This document shows, one piece after another, positions 28,757 to 38,832 of a stretch of DNA of 64,000 nt. The stretch lies in the NCBI RefSeq assembly GCF_001661345.1, contig NW_017962917.1:186001-250000 (forward strand), given 5' to 3'. How positions within the stretch are numbered: the stretch's first letter is position 1; each line of letters opens with the position of its first letter. The notes under the pieces are model-generated. The model searched no databases and had not been told where the DNA came from. It was given only the letters and a program-made list of their open reading frames with translations. This DNA comes from Ascoidea rubescens DSM 1968 (lineage: Eukaryota > Ascomycota > Saccharomycetes > Ascoideales > Ascoideaceae). A program made the translations under genes and the position numbers.

Positions 28757-30312
28757 GCTTTTTGGGAAATTATAATCTATTCATGAATTGTGGTGTATAT
28801 ATTGTTTTTGTATTTATCTTTTATCTTTTGTCTTTTAGGTTTGATTTGATATTGAAAATAATTGGAAATAATTCAGCAGAATATTTTCTTGATTTGTTTG
28901 ACCAATAGTAATTCAGTGACTAGAACGAGACGATAGCAATAGTAGCAGAGAGTTTTGGAGATTAACGAGAAGACAGAACAAGCCAAACTGGATTTCAACA
29001 ATAGATCAAAGAAGGAAGAAAGTAAAGGCAATCAAGAAGCAATAGCAGCAGCAGTCTATCGCAAGCAGAGCAGCAGTGGTTTGGAGAGCAGCTTCTTCAA
29101 GAAACAGCTTTGCAGGCTCTGCTGTTTCTGCTGCCTCTGCTGCCTCTGCTGTTTTTGGTGCCTCTGATGCCAACCACAAACAGCCAGAGAGTCAGAGGGT
29201 CAGAGAGCCAATGCTGTGGGGGAGAGCCATTTGTGCGGACACAATGCGTGTCGCCCGATCGGGGTGAGTACCACACGCGTGGGCGCAGAGGGCCAATGGC
29301 AGCGCGTGCGGCGAGCGTGAGCCGAGCGTGAGCAACGGCCGAGCTCCGTGCAGAATTTCCAGGAGAAGGAGAGTGTCTGAACTTGTCTTACACGTTTTGA
29401 TGTGAGCTTTCCAAATTGGTCGATCTCAGCCTATTTGCTGCTTTTCAGAGAGAAAGGCTAGGAGAGTCTGAGCATTATACTACTTTCTTGCTGATTCAAA
29501 CACCTTTTAACAGAATCTAGTGTGCTTTCGTATGTTTTAGTGCAATTGGCTAGATTTGCTAGTTTTTGATCGACTTTGGTTGGAGGTTTCTAGCCAATTC
29601 TCTGCATATCCTCTGGAAGACGCTTGAAGAACTTCTTTTAGGTGGAATCTAAATTAGTGAAAAACTCTTGTTTGATACTCTAATTTTCTGGAACTATGTT
29701 TTTTTGATTTTAGATTATCTGAGTTTTGATAATGTTATTCAGCTATTAAAAGCCATTACAAAACTTCGCAATTTATTACTTTGTTTTTTCCAGGTTTCCC
29801 ACATGTTGAATATACCATTCGTAAGAGAAAATAAAAAAATAAAAAAATAAAAAAATAAAAAGATAAAAAGATAAAATTAAAAACAAAAATAAAACCAAAA
29901 ACAAAAATAATGTAATGTAAAAATGGTTCTGTTTTACTTTTATCACCAATTTCCAAAACTTATAAATATTAAGGATCCCCAAGATTTTTTTTCCCATCTC
30001 TTGTCTTTCTTTCTTTTCATTCAAGCTTTAAATTATATTTTATACCGTTGTTTTATAAATTTATTTACAAATTATTTATAAAACATACCTTAAATACATT
30101 ACATCATTCATCATTCAAACACTTCCGGAAATAATTTCTTTTGGGTTGTTTGTTTAAATTGGTTTAAATATAATCAATTCTCTCTTGATTTCTTGATTCC
30201 TTGATTTCAATTTACTCAGAAATAATATATATTCCACAATCCTTGAATTTAGATTAAATTCTGAAAATCTTCAACCTCATACAATTCAAATATCTAAATT
30301 TCATCACTTTTA
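28757..30312. other. promoter region SPS1-like / microprotein, with GC-rich island
   Basis: 1.55 kb. An island at about 29190-29350 is GC-rich with ACGCGT (29275-29280), GCGCGTGCGGCGAGCG and repeated GAGCGTGAGC. A CTGCTGCCTCTG-type run lies at about 29113-29160. An (AAAAAT)n stretch at 29830-29875 and other A-rich DNA fill the right side. The short ORFs have no family resemblance. Confidence 0.45.
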
Positions 30313-30420
30313 ATGGAAGAACCTGTTGAAACTGTCAGATTTACCTATTGTCCCTTTTGCGACTACTGGAACATGGAAGGAATAAATGTTTGCCAAAATT
30401 GTCACCGCTGCTACTTATAG
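30313..30420 (+). CDS. 35-residue zinc-ribbon-like microprotein
   Basis: A short ORF in a long spacer: ATG at 30313, TAG at 30418-30420. The protein has two Cys pairs, YCPFCDYW near residue 12 and VCQNCHRC near residue 26, giving CxxC-(10)-CxxC plus a fifth Cys after a His. This is the layout of a minimal zinc ribbon, like those in RNA polymerase and ribosomal zinc proteins but free-standing. The ATG context (TTTTAATGG) is acceptable. A 5' leader without longer ORFs and a spacer on both sides leave room for its own promoter and terminator. I recognise no named family. Chance is a real possibility for 35 codons, but five Cys in two CxxC motifs, Trp and acidic N-terminus in AT-rich DNA are unlike random translation. 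Confidence 0.5.
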   Translation: MEEPVETVRFTYCPFCDYWNMEGINVCQNCHRCYL

Positions 30421-30908
30421 TTGGTTAATTCAATCTTTAACATTAAATTAACCAAATAACAAAGTATATTTAATTGTTAAATTGTTTGTTGACTTTGATT
30501 ACTTTGTCGGCTCATTGCTTCAATTTCAAAGCTTTTTTCCTTGAAATATCAACAAAATAATGATTTTCTATTATTGATACCAATCTTTTTTTCAGTACGG
30601 TTTATGATTACGATTTTAAAATATTTATGATTATGCTTTTTTTAACTGTTTTTCTACCTCATATTATATCCCTGTTTATCCTTTTATATAAAATTCGGCA
30701 TTTACTTCTGAACTGCATTTTCTTTCACCACTCCTTCTCTTTATTTTAGTTTTTCAAAATATAATATTATCTCCCTTCTCTTCTTTCTATTCACCCGATA
30801 CATAAGCAATCGTCGATAAAATACACTCTAAACAACCATTTATATGTCATGAATTATCCTTATCTTTTGAGTATCTATTGTACACTTAAGGTTTAACTGT
30901 TCTAGAAT
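30421..30908. other. spacer between microprotein and tRNA-Cys
   Basis: 488 bp of AT-rich DNA with no recognised feature; pyrimidine-rich from about 30715 to 30795. Confidence 0.5.
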
Positions 30909-30980
30909 GCTCGTGTGGCGCAGTGGTAGCGCAGCAGATTGCAAATCTGTTGGTCCTTAGTTCGAACCTGAGTGCGAGCT
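30909..30980 (+). tRNA. tRNA-Cys(GCA)
   Basis: Complete cloverleaf of 72 nt. The acceptor GCTCGTG pairs with TGCGAGC, with discriminator T as usual for tRNA-Cys. The D-arm is GGCGCAGTGGTAGCGC. The anticodon stem CAGAT/ATCTG has loop TTGCAAA, giving anticodon GCA. The T-arm is CTTAG-TTCGAAC-CTGAG. A T-run follows immediately (30980-30985) as polymerase III terminator. No intron. Confidence 0.96.
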
Positions 30981-31204
30981 TTTTTGCTTCTCTTCTTGTT
31001 TTTGTTTAGAGAGGGGCTGAAGACAGAAAACCGCTTTCCCTTCAGAAAGGCAACCCTTGTTTCTATCGTCTTCAAACTTATCTTTATTCACGTGACAAAA
31101 CCCTTTTTTCTCGCATTCTTCTTTCTGGAAGGCTTATCGGTCGATCAGAAGCAGGATCAATCAGTGCATCACAAATTACGTAGATGGGCTATATCTGCAT
31201 CGGT

Positions 31205-32830
31205 CTAAAAGATAAATTTAATATTGACATCAATGGGATGGCTAGCGCTGAGCTGGGGCTTTTGGCTGTACTGACCATCCAAGATCTCTCTGATGTTGTT
31301 GAGCAACGAGATATAGGACTGGGCTTGCCCACTGTTCATCACTTTCATAAAGGCGTACGACATAGCACCAGTGGCCATTCCACCAATCTTCGAATCAGCA
31401 CTGGTTTGGTTATCTTTGCATCCACTGAGCGAGATAACGTCTGCTGGTGATGTGTTGGTTTTCTTCTGCTGCTCGAAGATCTTGTCGTTATTGAACTTCT
31501 TAAAGGCTGCTGTTCCAACCAACGTAAGCAACTTGGTTGCTTGAAAAGTGCCTGACAAAAGTGAACTTGTAACCGTATCAATCAATCCATCCTGAACCTC
31601 TGCAAGAATATTGGGCTGTTTAATCACTCCCTTTGTTGAATACATGTAGGGCAAATTCAAAATTGATCCTGAATGACAACAATCAAATATCGTTGTCAAT
31701 CTACATCCCTTTGGCAATGGCTTAACCAACAACGTATGGAGATCGTAATCAATAATAGACCCATTTGTCTCAAAATCCAATGGATAAATCACTTGGGCAA
31801 ATCCATCATATTCAATGTTATTTTTATCTTCTGTTAATCCTCCATGTCCTGAAAAATGGAAAAAAAGCGAATCATTTTCCTTCGCGTCTTTAACCAACCA
31901 TTCCATTGCATCAATTATATTGGTTCTGGTTGGAATAGCCCTTTCGAAATTGGCTGTATCAACCAACTTGACAATATCATCTTCTTGATATCCATTTTCA
32001 ATTAAAAATTGCTCCACGTTTTTAACATCATTAATACACCCATTCAATTTATTTTTGGTTCCAATGTAGTTTATTCCAATCAACAATGCCTTTCGTTTCC
32101 CTTGACAATTTGAATATTTATAATCATAATTCTTGATCTTGGAGTCAAATAATTGATTTGATTCATTAATGTTTCGGATATTGTGTCCAGGTTGAATCTT
32201 GACGTTGGATCCAACCCCCTGTTGTTGAAAGATACTAAATGTGTTTGCTTGTTGTTCAATTTGAGCAATTGATATGCTTGAAGGAATTCCTGGTGGTCTG
32301 CTATATGCTTGTTGTTTCTGTGGGTTGGGTTTGAATGGATTTTGTTGTCTCAGTTGTTTGTGTTTGAATGGGTTTTGTTTGAAGGGTTTGTTTGAAGAGT
32401 TTTGCGGTTTTTGTTGTTGATTCTGTGGTTTTTGTTGTTGATTTGAGAAAATTGGCTTATTTCCTGATGGTTGAGGCTTTCCTGGCGAAAAATGTGATCC
32501 TGGAGGTGGACGAGCATTGTGTAAGTTAGGAGGAGGATGACCTTGAGGTGGTCTAAATGAACCTGGAGGAGCATTTGAATGAGAACCCAGATAGAAACCA
32601 AAAGGAGGTGGACCAGAAGGAGGCCCAGAAGGAGGCCCAGAAGGAGGCCCATAACTTCCATATCCCCCATAACCCGGTGGTGCTCCTACTGGAGGTCTTC
32701 CTGGTGGTTTACCTGGTGGTTTTCCTGATGCTCCTGGTCTTCCTGGTGGTGGTCTTCCTCCTGATCTTCCTGGGGGTCCTCCTGGCGGGGGTCCCTGTGG
32801 GCTTTGGTACTTGTTCTTTCTATTAGACAT
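31205..32830 (-). CDS. MCA1: metacaspase (type I)
   Basis: Encodes 541 residues from ATG 32830; an in-frame ATG four codons earlier is possible. Type I metacaspases are Ca-dependent Arg/Lys-specific cysteine proteases linked to protein quality control, ageing and cell death. A 230-residue prodomain is rich in Pro/Gly (GPPPGGPPG, repeated SGPPSGPP) and Gln/Asn, as in S. cerevisiae Mca1, where it drives aggregation. The p20-like domain begins at KRKALLIGINY and holds catalytic His329 in FFHFSGHGG and Cys385 in FDCCHSGS. The small-domain part has DVISLSGCKDNQTSAD and GAMSYAFMKVM, ending in PQLSASHPIDVNIKFIF. All catalytic residues are present. Confidence 0.96.
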   Translation of the reverse strand: MSNRKNKYQSPQGPPPGGPPGRSGGRPPPGRPGASGKPPGKPPGRPPVGAPPGYGGYGSYGPPSGPPSGPPSGPPPFGFYLGSHSNAPPGSFRPPQGHPPPNLHNARPPPGSHFSPGKPQPSGNKPIFSNQQQKPQNQQQKPQNSSNKPFKQNPFKHKQLRQQNPFKPNPQKQQAYSRPPGIPSSISIAQIEQQANTFSIFQQQGVGSNVKIQPGHNIRNINESNQLFDSKIKNYDYKYSNCQGKRKALLIGINYIGTKNKLNGCINDVKNVEQFLIENGYQEDDIVKLVDTANFERAIPTRTNIIDAMEWLVKDAKENDSLFFHFSGHGGLTEDKNNIEYDGFAQVIYPLDFETNGSIIDYDLHTLLVKPLPKGCRLTTIFDCCHSGSILNLPYMYSTKGVIKQPNILAEVQDGLIDTVTSSLLSGTFQATKLLTLVGTAAFKKFNNDKIFEQQKKTNTSPADVISLSGCKDNQTSADSKIGGMATGAMSYAFMKVMNSGQAQSYISLLNNIREILDGQYSQKPQLSASHPIDVNIKFIF

Positions 32831-33126
32831 AGTAATTAGCAATTAAAAATCGAATTGGTGTGCAGAACTCCCCTGAATGAAATAGGTCAATGGAAGGCAA
32901 ATATAAAGCCTGAAGAAGAACAAATGGTGCTGTGCAAGTGCTTTGCTGCGTTTCTCCAACACCAGCAAGATAGCCATCAGATTTATCAATTACAAAAAAA
33001 GAAAAGCCACCCTCGGTCCGATTCAGCTAACTCGGTCCCACCGGTTTGGGTCCGAATCAGTGAAAATGTGATCAAATGCTTTTATTATCTTCAGTACATA
33101 GGTGGATATTTATTGTCGTCTATAGA

Positions 33127-34023
33127 TTATTGTTTTCTCTTAGCCTTTTTCAACGAGATTCTTCTTCTGTTGTCCTTTCTTTCTGATTTGCTCAAGTATC
33201 GAAACTTCTTTTTATTCTTCTTCTTGGGCTCGTGCGTTATAAACTGGTCTGGCTGAGCTGACTCAATGAATTTCGCATATGTTGTTGCTCGATCGACTGA
33301 CTTTTTCAATATGTGATTTGATCTGGTCAAATCAACAAAATTAGCTTTGGCAATCTCTTCAAAGGATAGTGAGTTGTCTGTGTCAGAATCAAGTCCATTG
33401 GCATTCAATGGTTCTATTGTCACTGTTGTTTCCCCATTGGCTGGAGTGTTTTCAAGTCTTTTCGAGTTGGATTTAAACTGTAAGACTGTCCTTTTTTTCA
33501 ATATTGGTTTGGTTATTATCGGTGTATCGCTGGATCCAAATCCATTCCATTCTTCATATTTTTCATATTCTTGATTATCTTTATTATCTTTATTATCTTT
33601 ATTATCTTTATTATCTTGATTGTCTTGATTAGTATCCGAAATTGATCCAATTTCTTCTTCCTTTATATTCTCCTTGTCATTGCTCAAACTGACATATTTT
33701 TTATCGTTATCATCATTTTCATTACTCTCGTTATTTGTTTCGTTTAATATCAGAGCATTATATCTTTCTAGTTGCTCTTGAAGATTTTTTTGTCTTTCCT
33801 CTCTTATCAATCTTCTCTCTTCGATCCTGTTCAATCTCTCTTGTTCTTTTAAGAATGTTTCTGCTTTCTTTTTTCTTTCTACTTTTCTCTTGTGAAATCC
33901 CGTTAAATATTCTATTCTGGACTCCTTGTCAAACACAACTTCATCTACCCGTTTTTTAGATATTTTCTTTTTGGAAAGATATTTCTTACCACCAGATAAT
34001 AATTCTCTATTAGGTTTCTTCAT
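33127..34023 (-). CDS. RRP17: ribosomal RNA processing protein Rrp17 (Nol12 family)
   Basis: Encodes 298 residues. Rrp17/Nol12 is a nucleolar protein with 5'-3' exonuclease activity in S. cerevisiae, needed for 5' end maturation of 5.8S and 25S rRNA. The conserved N-terminal block (about 8-95) is clear: SGGKKYLSKKKISKKRVDEV, FDKESRIEYLTGFHKRK and a long basic-acidic helix (FLKEQERLNRIEERRLIREE). The middle contains a 9-bp repeat giving DNKDNKDNK (about 33575-33620). The C-terminus ends in the family's basic YLSKSERKDNRRR helix. It is longer than the S. cerevisiae protein (235 residues) because of the acidic linker. Confidence 0.85.
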   Translation of the reverse strand: MKKPNRELLSGGKKYLSKKKISKKRVDEVVFDKESRIEYLTGFHKRKVERKKKAETFLKEQERLNRIEERRLIREERQKNLQEQLERYNALILNETNNESNENDDNDKKYVSLSNDKENIKEEEIGSISDTNQDNQDNKDNKDNKDNKDNQEYEKYEEWNGFGSSDTPIITKPILKKRTVLQFKSNSKRLENTPANGETTVTIEPLNANGLDSDTDNSLSFEEIAKANFVDLTRSNHILKKSVDRATTYAKFIESAQPDQFITHEPKKKNKKKFRYLSKSERKDNRRRISLKKAKRKQ

Positions 34024-34156
34024 TTCTCAACATTCAAACATTCAAAAAAAGGGGGTATATTAGATTAAAACTAAATTAAATTAAATTAAATAAAACGAAA
34101 TGGAATTATAATATATTTATAAACAATACAACCAAATAAATCTGAATTAAAAGCGG

Positions 34157-34165
34157 AAAAATTTT
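34157..34165. promoter_or_regulatory. RRPE-like element upstream of RRP17
   Basis: AAAAATTTT (within GGAAAAATTTTAAC), 134 bp upstream of the RRP17 start. This palindrome is the ribosomal RNA processing element bound by Stb3-type factors in yeasts, fitting a ribosome-biogenesis gene. AT-rich background makes chance occurrence fairly likely. Confidence 0.35.
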
Positions 34166-34291
34166 AACTTCTCCTCTCTACAGATTTCTTTCAACGCGAA
34201 TTTTTAATTCTCAAACGGGCGGAAAAAAAAGTTCTTTGAACAACAAAAGGTCGCGTGACCTTCTCAATTCGACTCAATATAAATCCCGATT

Positions 34292-35042
34292 TCAAGCCAT
34301 TGCTGGTGCTGATTTTGGTGAATGTGGTGAGTTGGCATTCAAGGCCTTTTGTTTCACAAATGACGAAATAGACACAGCTTCCTCTGATAGTCTATGGTAT
34401 CCATCTTGAATAATGCTTCCCTTGGTGTTTTCAATAACCTCGCCTTTTAATCTTTTTTGTCCGATTTCAGCTAAATGCTTTTCAACTAACAATGCATTTC
34501 TAGAATTGGCTTTGAATGCAATATCGATAAAATCACCAACAATTGGAACAAGACCAATAGCAAAATCAATTACAATGTTCAGCAAAAATCTTACTTGGAC
34601 TCTTTTGGGCAAACCATTTTCCAAATTGAGCGCTGTTCTGTAAAGCATTAATGATAAAACCACATTAAATATATCTCCAATAATTGGAACAAAACCAATT
34701 ATACAAGACCACCCAACTCGAAATCCACAGCAGCTAAATAGTAAGTCCAAACGATATGCTCTTCTCTTGAGCTTCTTGAGGATTTTGGCATCTTTTTCTG
34801 ATATACCGACTGGAATTGGCCTCTTTCTGCGCTTCACAACAGGAGCTTTTTTTCCCTTAGGATCTTCGATGGTGTATGTCTCATAGTAGGGATCCTCTAT
34901 CCCAAACTTGTTAAACTTGGTTTCCTTGAATATCTACATATAGCTGTTAGTGGACTGTAGTACTGTAATACTGGAGAACCTCAAGGGATAAAAACAAACG
35001 TACCTTGCTAGTAATAAATTTCTTGATGAAAAACGACGACAT
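34292..35042 (-). CDS. DUF4112 membrane protein (YLR326W-like), one intron
   Basis: Spliced gene of 226 residues: exon 1 at 35004-35042 (MSSFFIKKFITSK), a 70-nt intron, exon 2 at 34292-34933 starting IFKETKFNKFG. The donor GTACGT, branch CACTAAC (34946-34952) and acceptor ATGTAG are visible, and the joined frame is open. The DUF4112 core lies at about 60-185: a basic lead RRKRPIPVGISEKDAKIL and two related hydrophobic segments, GFVPIIGDIFNVVLSL and GLVPIVGDFIDIAFKAN, sharing the G-x-V-P-I-x-G-D motif. These are probably membrane hairpins. The C-terminus is polar. Function is unknown in any yeast. The gene ends 268 bp before the start of RRP17 and both are read leftward. Confidence 0.8.
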
Positions 35043-35249
35043 CTTTCAGACCAATTGCTATGCCCAGTATATCTTGTAGAAAAAACACAAATCTCTGGCA
35101 AACAGCAGCATGAACAAGCCAATTTATAGGCCCTTATGAAGGCCCTGAGTCGAGCAATCTTGTCGTTTGCTTTCTTTTCACCTTCTCAGAATCGCAGTTT
35201 CACACACGCTCCGCCCACGCAAAAAAGATGATGTGTTGAAATTCCAAAA

Positions 35250-35261
35250 CCAGCCGTGTGG
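35250..35261. promoter_or_regulatory. CCAGCYGTGTGG motif, copy 3
   Basis: CCAGCCGTGTGG, 208 bp upstream of the DUF4112 gene start (35042), identical to copy 2 at 6164-6175. Confidence 0.3.
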
Positions 35262-35398
35262 TGTAAACGCACTATTTTTGCATGTGCGTTTCAACTCCCA
35301 ACACCGTTTTCTCATCACGTCCGTTTTCTTCTAATTTTACCAATATATATTAAAAAACATATTAAATACTACAAACAATAAAGAAACAAAAAAAACTA

Positions 35399-38300
35399 TT
35401 AGAATTCATCGTCAGATGATACGTAGGCATCTCCCAACAATTTCTTCTTCTTAAGTCTGTCTTTCTTCTTCTTTCTCAATTCGGAAGAGGATAATTTCTT
35501 CTTCTTTTTGGCGGCTTTGACTTTGTTTCCCATAGCGTCAATTTGATCTTCACCATCTTCTTTCTTTTCAATCCTTGGTCCTGATCCTTGACCTTGGACC
35601 CAGTTGTGACCAGAGGGTGTCATGACACCATTCACAACAGCCCAAACTTCTTCGGTTAAATCTTTGGTGAATTCAGCAGAGTGGGTAATGATAACAATAC
35701 CACCAGCAAAGGCTTTCAAAGCTTTAGATAAAGCACCTAAGGAATCACGATCCAAATAGTTGGTTGGTTCATCTAAAACAATGATATGAGGTCTTTGCCA
35801 TGTACAGGCAGCCAACACTAATTTGACTTTTTGACCGCCGGATAAACCTCTGATTCTGGAGTGAGAAACTAATTCGGCTTCCAATCCCAACATGTTGCAG
35901 TGAGCTTCGATTTCCTTTCTGGTTAAAGCACGGAATTGACCTGAAGCCAAAGCTTCTTTCATATCAACTTCAGCGACTAATTTGGAGTGGGTTTCCATCA
36001 ACTCACCTCTTGGAAGCCATGCGTTGTCAACTGACATCATAGGGGTCCATCTTTCAGTCTTGGTTCCAACATTGTCACCAAAATAGAAAGAACATTCATA
36101 TTCATAAGAGTTTTTGAATTTTCTTCTGGCTAAAATTTCTTTAATACGACGTTGAGTACCATCGATTTTAAAGATTTTTTTCATACCTTCAGTATCGTTT
36201 TCGTTAATTTGTCTTGAGGCACGATCCATGGTTTCTCTATCTTCACCAGTTTGGAAACGCCATTGGATATATTCAGATGGAGTCTTGTCTAAATGGTTAT
36301 CAATATGAGCAAAAGCGTGTTGTTTGATATAAGCGATACGACAATTTTCATGGACGTAAACTTCACCAGTAGTTGGCAATAATTCACCGGTTAAGACGTT
36401 AACTAAAGTAGATTTACCAGCACCATTAGGACCAATAACAGCAATTCTTGAGGAAAGAGAAACTTGAAAAGAAATGTCGTGAATTTGTGGTTTGGAAGTA
36501 CCTGGATATTGGAATGAGACGTTGGAGACTTTGACAATGGCTTTTTGTTTGGTTTTGACACCTTCCAAGTAACCTGGTTCTGGGAAAGTAAATTCTAATT
36601 CAGAAGCACCCAATTCGTAGTATGATTTGGCGCTTGGAACTCTTTTAACAAATTCAGACAAGTTACCTTTATATTTACGTAATTTGAAACCTTCGTAATG
36701 AATGATATATTGACAGATCTTATCAAGGAAACCTGAATCGTGGGAAACACAGATGGAAGTAATGCCACAGGTGCTCAAGTAGTTGACTAACCAAGCAACG
36801 TTAACGGTATCTAAATGGTTAGTTGGTTCATCTAATAATAAGATATCAGCGTTTCTCAAGACAGCTCTGGCCAAAGCTAATTTCATTTTCCAACCACCAG
36901 ATAATGAGTGGATAGACATTTGGATATGTTCATCAGTGAAACCAAATTCTTTCAATTTAAGTTCGACTTCTTCTTTGGTTCCAACACCACCAGTACTGAG
37001 AACAAAATCAACAATGGAGGTATCTTCTTCAGTACCATCAATGTCATGTTCAACATAAACGGTTCTTAATTCATCTTGGGATGGGAAACCGTCAACTTTT
37101 CCTTCAGCAATGGCTCTCATAAGAGTAGATTTACCGGCACCATTTGGACCACATAAACCATATCTTCTGCCTCTCTTAAGACGTAATTGAGTGTTGTTTA
37201 ATAAGATTTTAGCACCATAAGCTAAGGAGAACTCACAGTTACATAAATCTTCTCCGTCATCGTCTTCATCTTCAAAAGATGGTGGTTTTGGAATGTTACC
37301 GATAGCAGCCTTTCTCCATTCTTCAACAATTTCTTTTGATTCAATTTCATGCAAGAAGATGGTCAAGAATGGACACAAGTTTTTGACCCAAGCTTCAGGT
37401 TGGATTTCACGTTCATCAATCAAATCACCAGCAATAGCTGAGACGTAATCAATAGCAATGTTGAAACGAGATTCAATTTTCTTACCATTTAATAATTGAA
37501 TCAATTCATTCTTGGTAACTTCAACATCACCAGCATGAGAAATTTCAGGCAAAACATCATCGTCGGAGATACCACCAACTCTTCTCAAAGTTTTCAAACC
37601 TCTCAAGGTAACATCACGAGCTTCCGGATCAGCAATACCATCGTAGTTTTTTTTCAAGCCTGGTAATAAATCGGCCATGAATGGAGCAACGATTTGTGGA
37701 TCATCAACCAATTTACACATGTTGTCAACAATAACGGCAGATTTACGTTTGATAGAAGTATCACGTTCAGCTAAACCTCTTGTTAATAATGGGACCATGA
37801 TGGACAAAGTAGCAATGGTGACTTCAGAGACAAAAGTTGTGGCACCCAAAGTGTGAACGGTTTCTGGAACCAAAGTTGGTTTGGCAATACATTCAATCAA
37901 TTTTGGAATGAACTTTTCAATATCCTTGTTTTGAACAGTTTCAGTGGCTTTAGTCATGGTGGCAGTGGCAGCTCTCTTGACATCGAGTTTGGTATCCCAC
38001 ATAGCATCAGACAACACTGGAACCAACTCGGTCATCCTAAGAGAGATCTGGTGGTTAGCGACATCAACTAAAGCAGCAATAGCGGATAAAACTGCAATTT
38101 TTTCTTGCCATTTGTTGGTAGTAGCTAAAGCTGTAGTCAATTTTGGTAAAATTGACTTGATAGCAGTTGGGGTTATGGATTTGGCAACGGCTAACAAGGC
38201 TTTAGCAGCGATTTTTCTAACATCGGCTTTTTTATCACCAGCTTTGGCAGAAATGGAGGGAACCAAATCAATTAAATATGGTTCAACAGATGGTGATAAG

Positions 38301-38539
38301 CCGGTTTCTGAAGCAATGTGAGCAACAGATTCCAAAGCGTTCAAAGAAAGGTTGACGTTCTTTTTATCATTGATTGATTTTTTCAATTGTTGAAAGAAAT
38401 CATATGGAATATCGTGCTCAATGATAGAACCATTTAAAAATGATGCAACATTGGCAGCAGCACCATCTCTTTCTTCTGGAGTAGCAACAGATAATTTACT
38501 GAAAAGTTCAGCAAGAACTTTGTGAGAATTTTGAGACAT
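35399..38539 (-). CDS. YEF3: translation elongation factor 3 (eEF3)
   Basis: Encodes 1,046 residues (S. cerevisiae 1,044). eEF3 is the fungal ABC-F ATPase that helps release deacyl-tRNA from the E site during every elongation cycle. N-terminal HEAT repeats span about 1-320. The first ABC cassette has [14 protein letters not shown] (from about 463), signature [15 protein letters not shown] and [11 protein letters not shown]. The second has [14 protein letters not shown] (about 701), a chromodomain-like insertion (about 760-870), [14 protein letters not shown] and [18 protein letters not shown]. The C-terminus is a Lys-rich tail ([16 protein letters not shown]) for ribosome binding, ending SSDDEF. 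Codon choice is strongly biased, as expected for an abundant protein, and no CTG is seen in the parts I scanned. Confidence 0.98.
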   Translation of the reverse strand: MSQNSHKVLAELFSKLSVATPEERDGAAANVASFLNGSIIEHDIPYDFFQQLKKSINDKKNVNLSLNALESVAHIASETGLSPSVEPYLIDLVPSISAKAGDKKADVRKIAAKALLAVAKSITPTAIKSILPKLTTALATTNKWQEKIAVLSAIAALVDVANHQISLRMTELVPVLSDAMWDTKLDVKRAATATMTKATETVQNKDIEKFIPKLIECIAKPTLVPETVHTLGATTFVSEVTIATLSIMVPLLTRGLAERDTSIKRKSAVIVDNMCKLVDDPQIVAPFMADLLPGLKKNYDGIADPEARDVTLRGLKTLRRVGGISDDDVLPEISHAGDVEVTKNELIQLLNGKKIESRFNIAIDYVSAIAGDLIDEREIQPEAWVKNLCPFLTIFLHEIESKEIVEEWRKAAIGNIPKPPSFEDEDDDGEDLCNCEFSLAYGAKILLNNTQLRLKRGRRYGLCGPNGAGKSTLMRAIAEGKVDGFPSQDELRTVYVEHDIDGTEEDTSIVDFVLSTGGVGTKEEVELKLKEFGFTDEHIQMSIHSLSGGWKMKLALARAVLRNADILLLDEPTNHLDTVNVAWLVNYLSTCGITSICVSHDSGFLDKICQYIIHYEGFKLRKYKGNLSEFVKRVPSAKSYYELGASELEFTFPEPGYLEGVKTKQKAIVKVSNVSFQYPGTSKPQIHDISFQVSLSSRIAVIGPNGAGKSTLVNVLTGELLPTTGEVYVHENCRIAYIKQHAFAHIDNHLDKTPSEYIQWRFQTGEDRETMDRASRQINENDTEGMKKIFKIDGTQRRIKEILARRKFKNSYEYECSFYFGDNVGTKTERWTPMMSVDNAWLPRGELMETHSKLVAEVDMKEALASGQFRALTRKEIEAHCNMLGLEAELVSHSRIRGLSGGQKVKLVLAACTWQRPHIIVLDEPTNYLDRDSLGALSKALKAFAGGIVIITHSAEFTKDLTEEVWAVVNGVMTPSGHNWVQGQGSGPRIEKKEDGEDQIDAMGNKVKAAKKKKKLSSSELRKKKKDRLKKKKLLGDAYVSSDDEF

Positions 38540-38832
38540 TTGTATTTTTTAATTCTATCTTGATATTATCTGCGTTAAATCGCTGTTCTTTTTGGCAAAT
38601 AAAAAAAAAGACAACAGAAATCAAGAAAACTGCTAAGTTGTATGTATTTATAAAAAACCTCAAGAAAAAATTTTTCAGATTAAGTGAAAAAAAAAAAAAA
38701 ACCGTGCGGCTCATGGATAAAAGCAACAATGGCGGAAAAACGCGGATTGTGCGTCCAGCTGCGGATTTGATTCGAGTACAAAACCATTGCAGAAGCAGAA
38801 GAAGCAGAATCAGAATCAGAATCAGCACAGGC
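38540..38832. other. YEF3 promoter
   Basis: 293 bp between the YEF3 start and the 3' end of the coiled-coil gene. It contains a 15-base A-run (38688-38702) next to a GC-richer patch (CGTGCGGCTC, CGCGGATTGTGCGTCC); poly(dA) tracts are common in strong yeast promoters. Confidence 0.5.

Noticed and set aside
29110-29331. Ala/Ser/Leu-rich ORFs near 29.1 kb
   Set aside because: They come from a CTGCTGCCTCTG-type repeat read in different frames and have no domain features.
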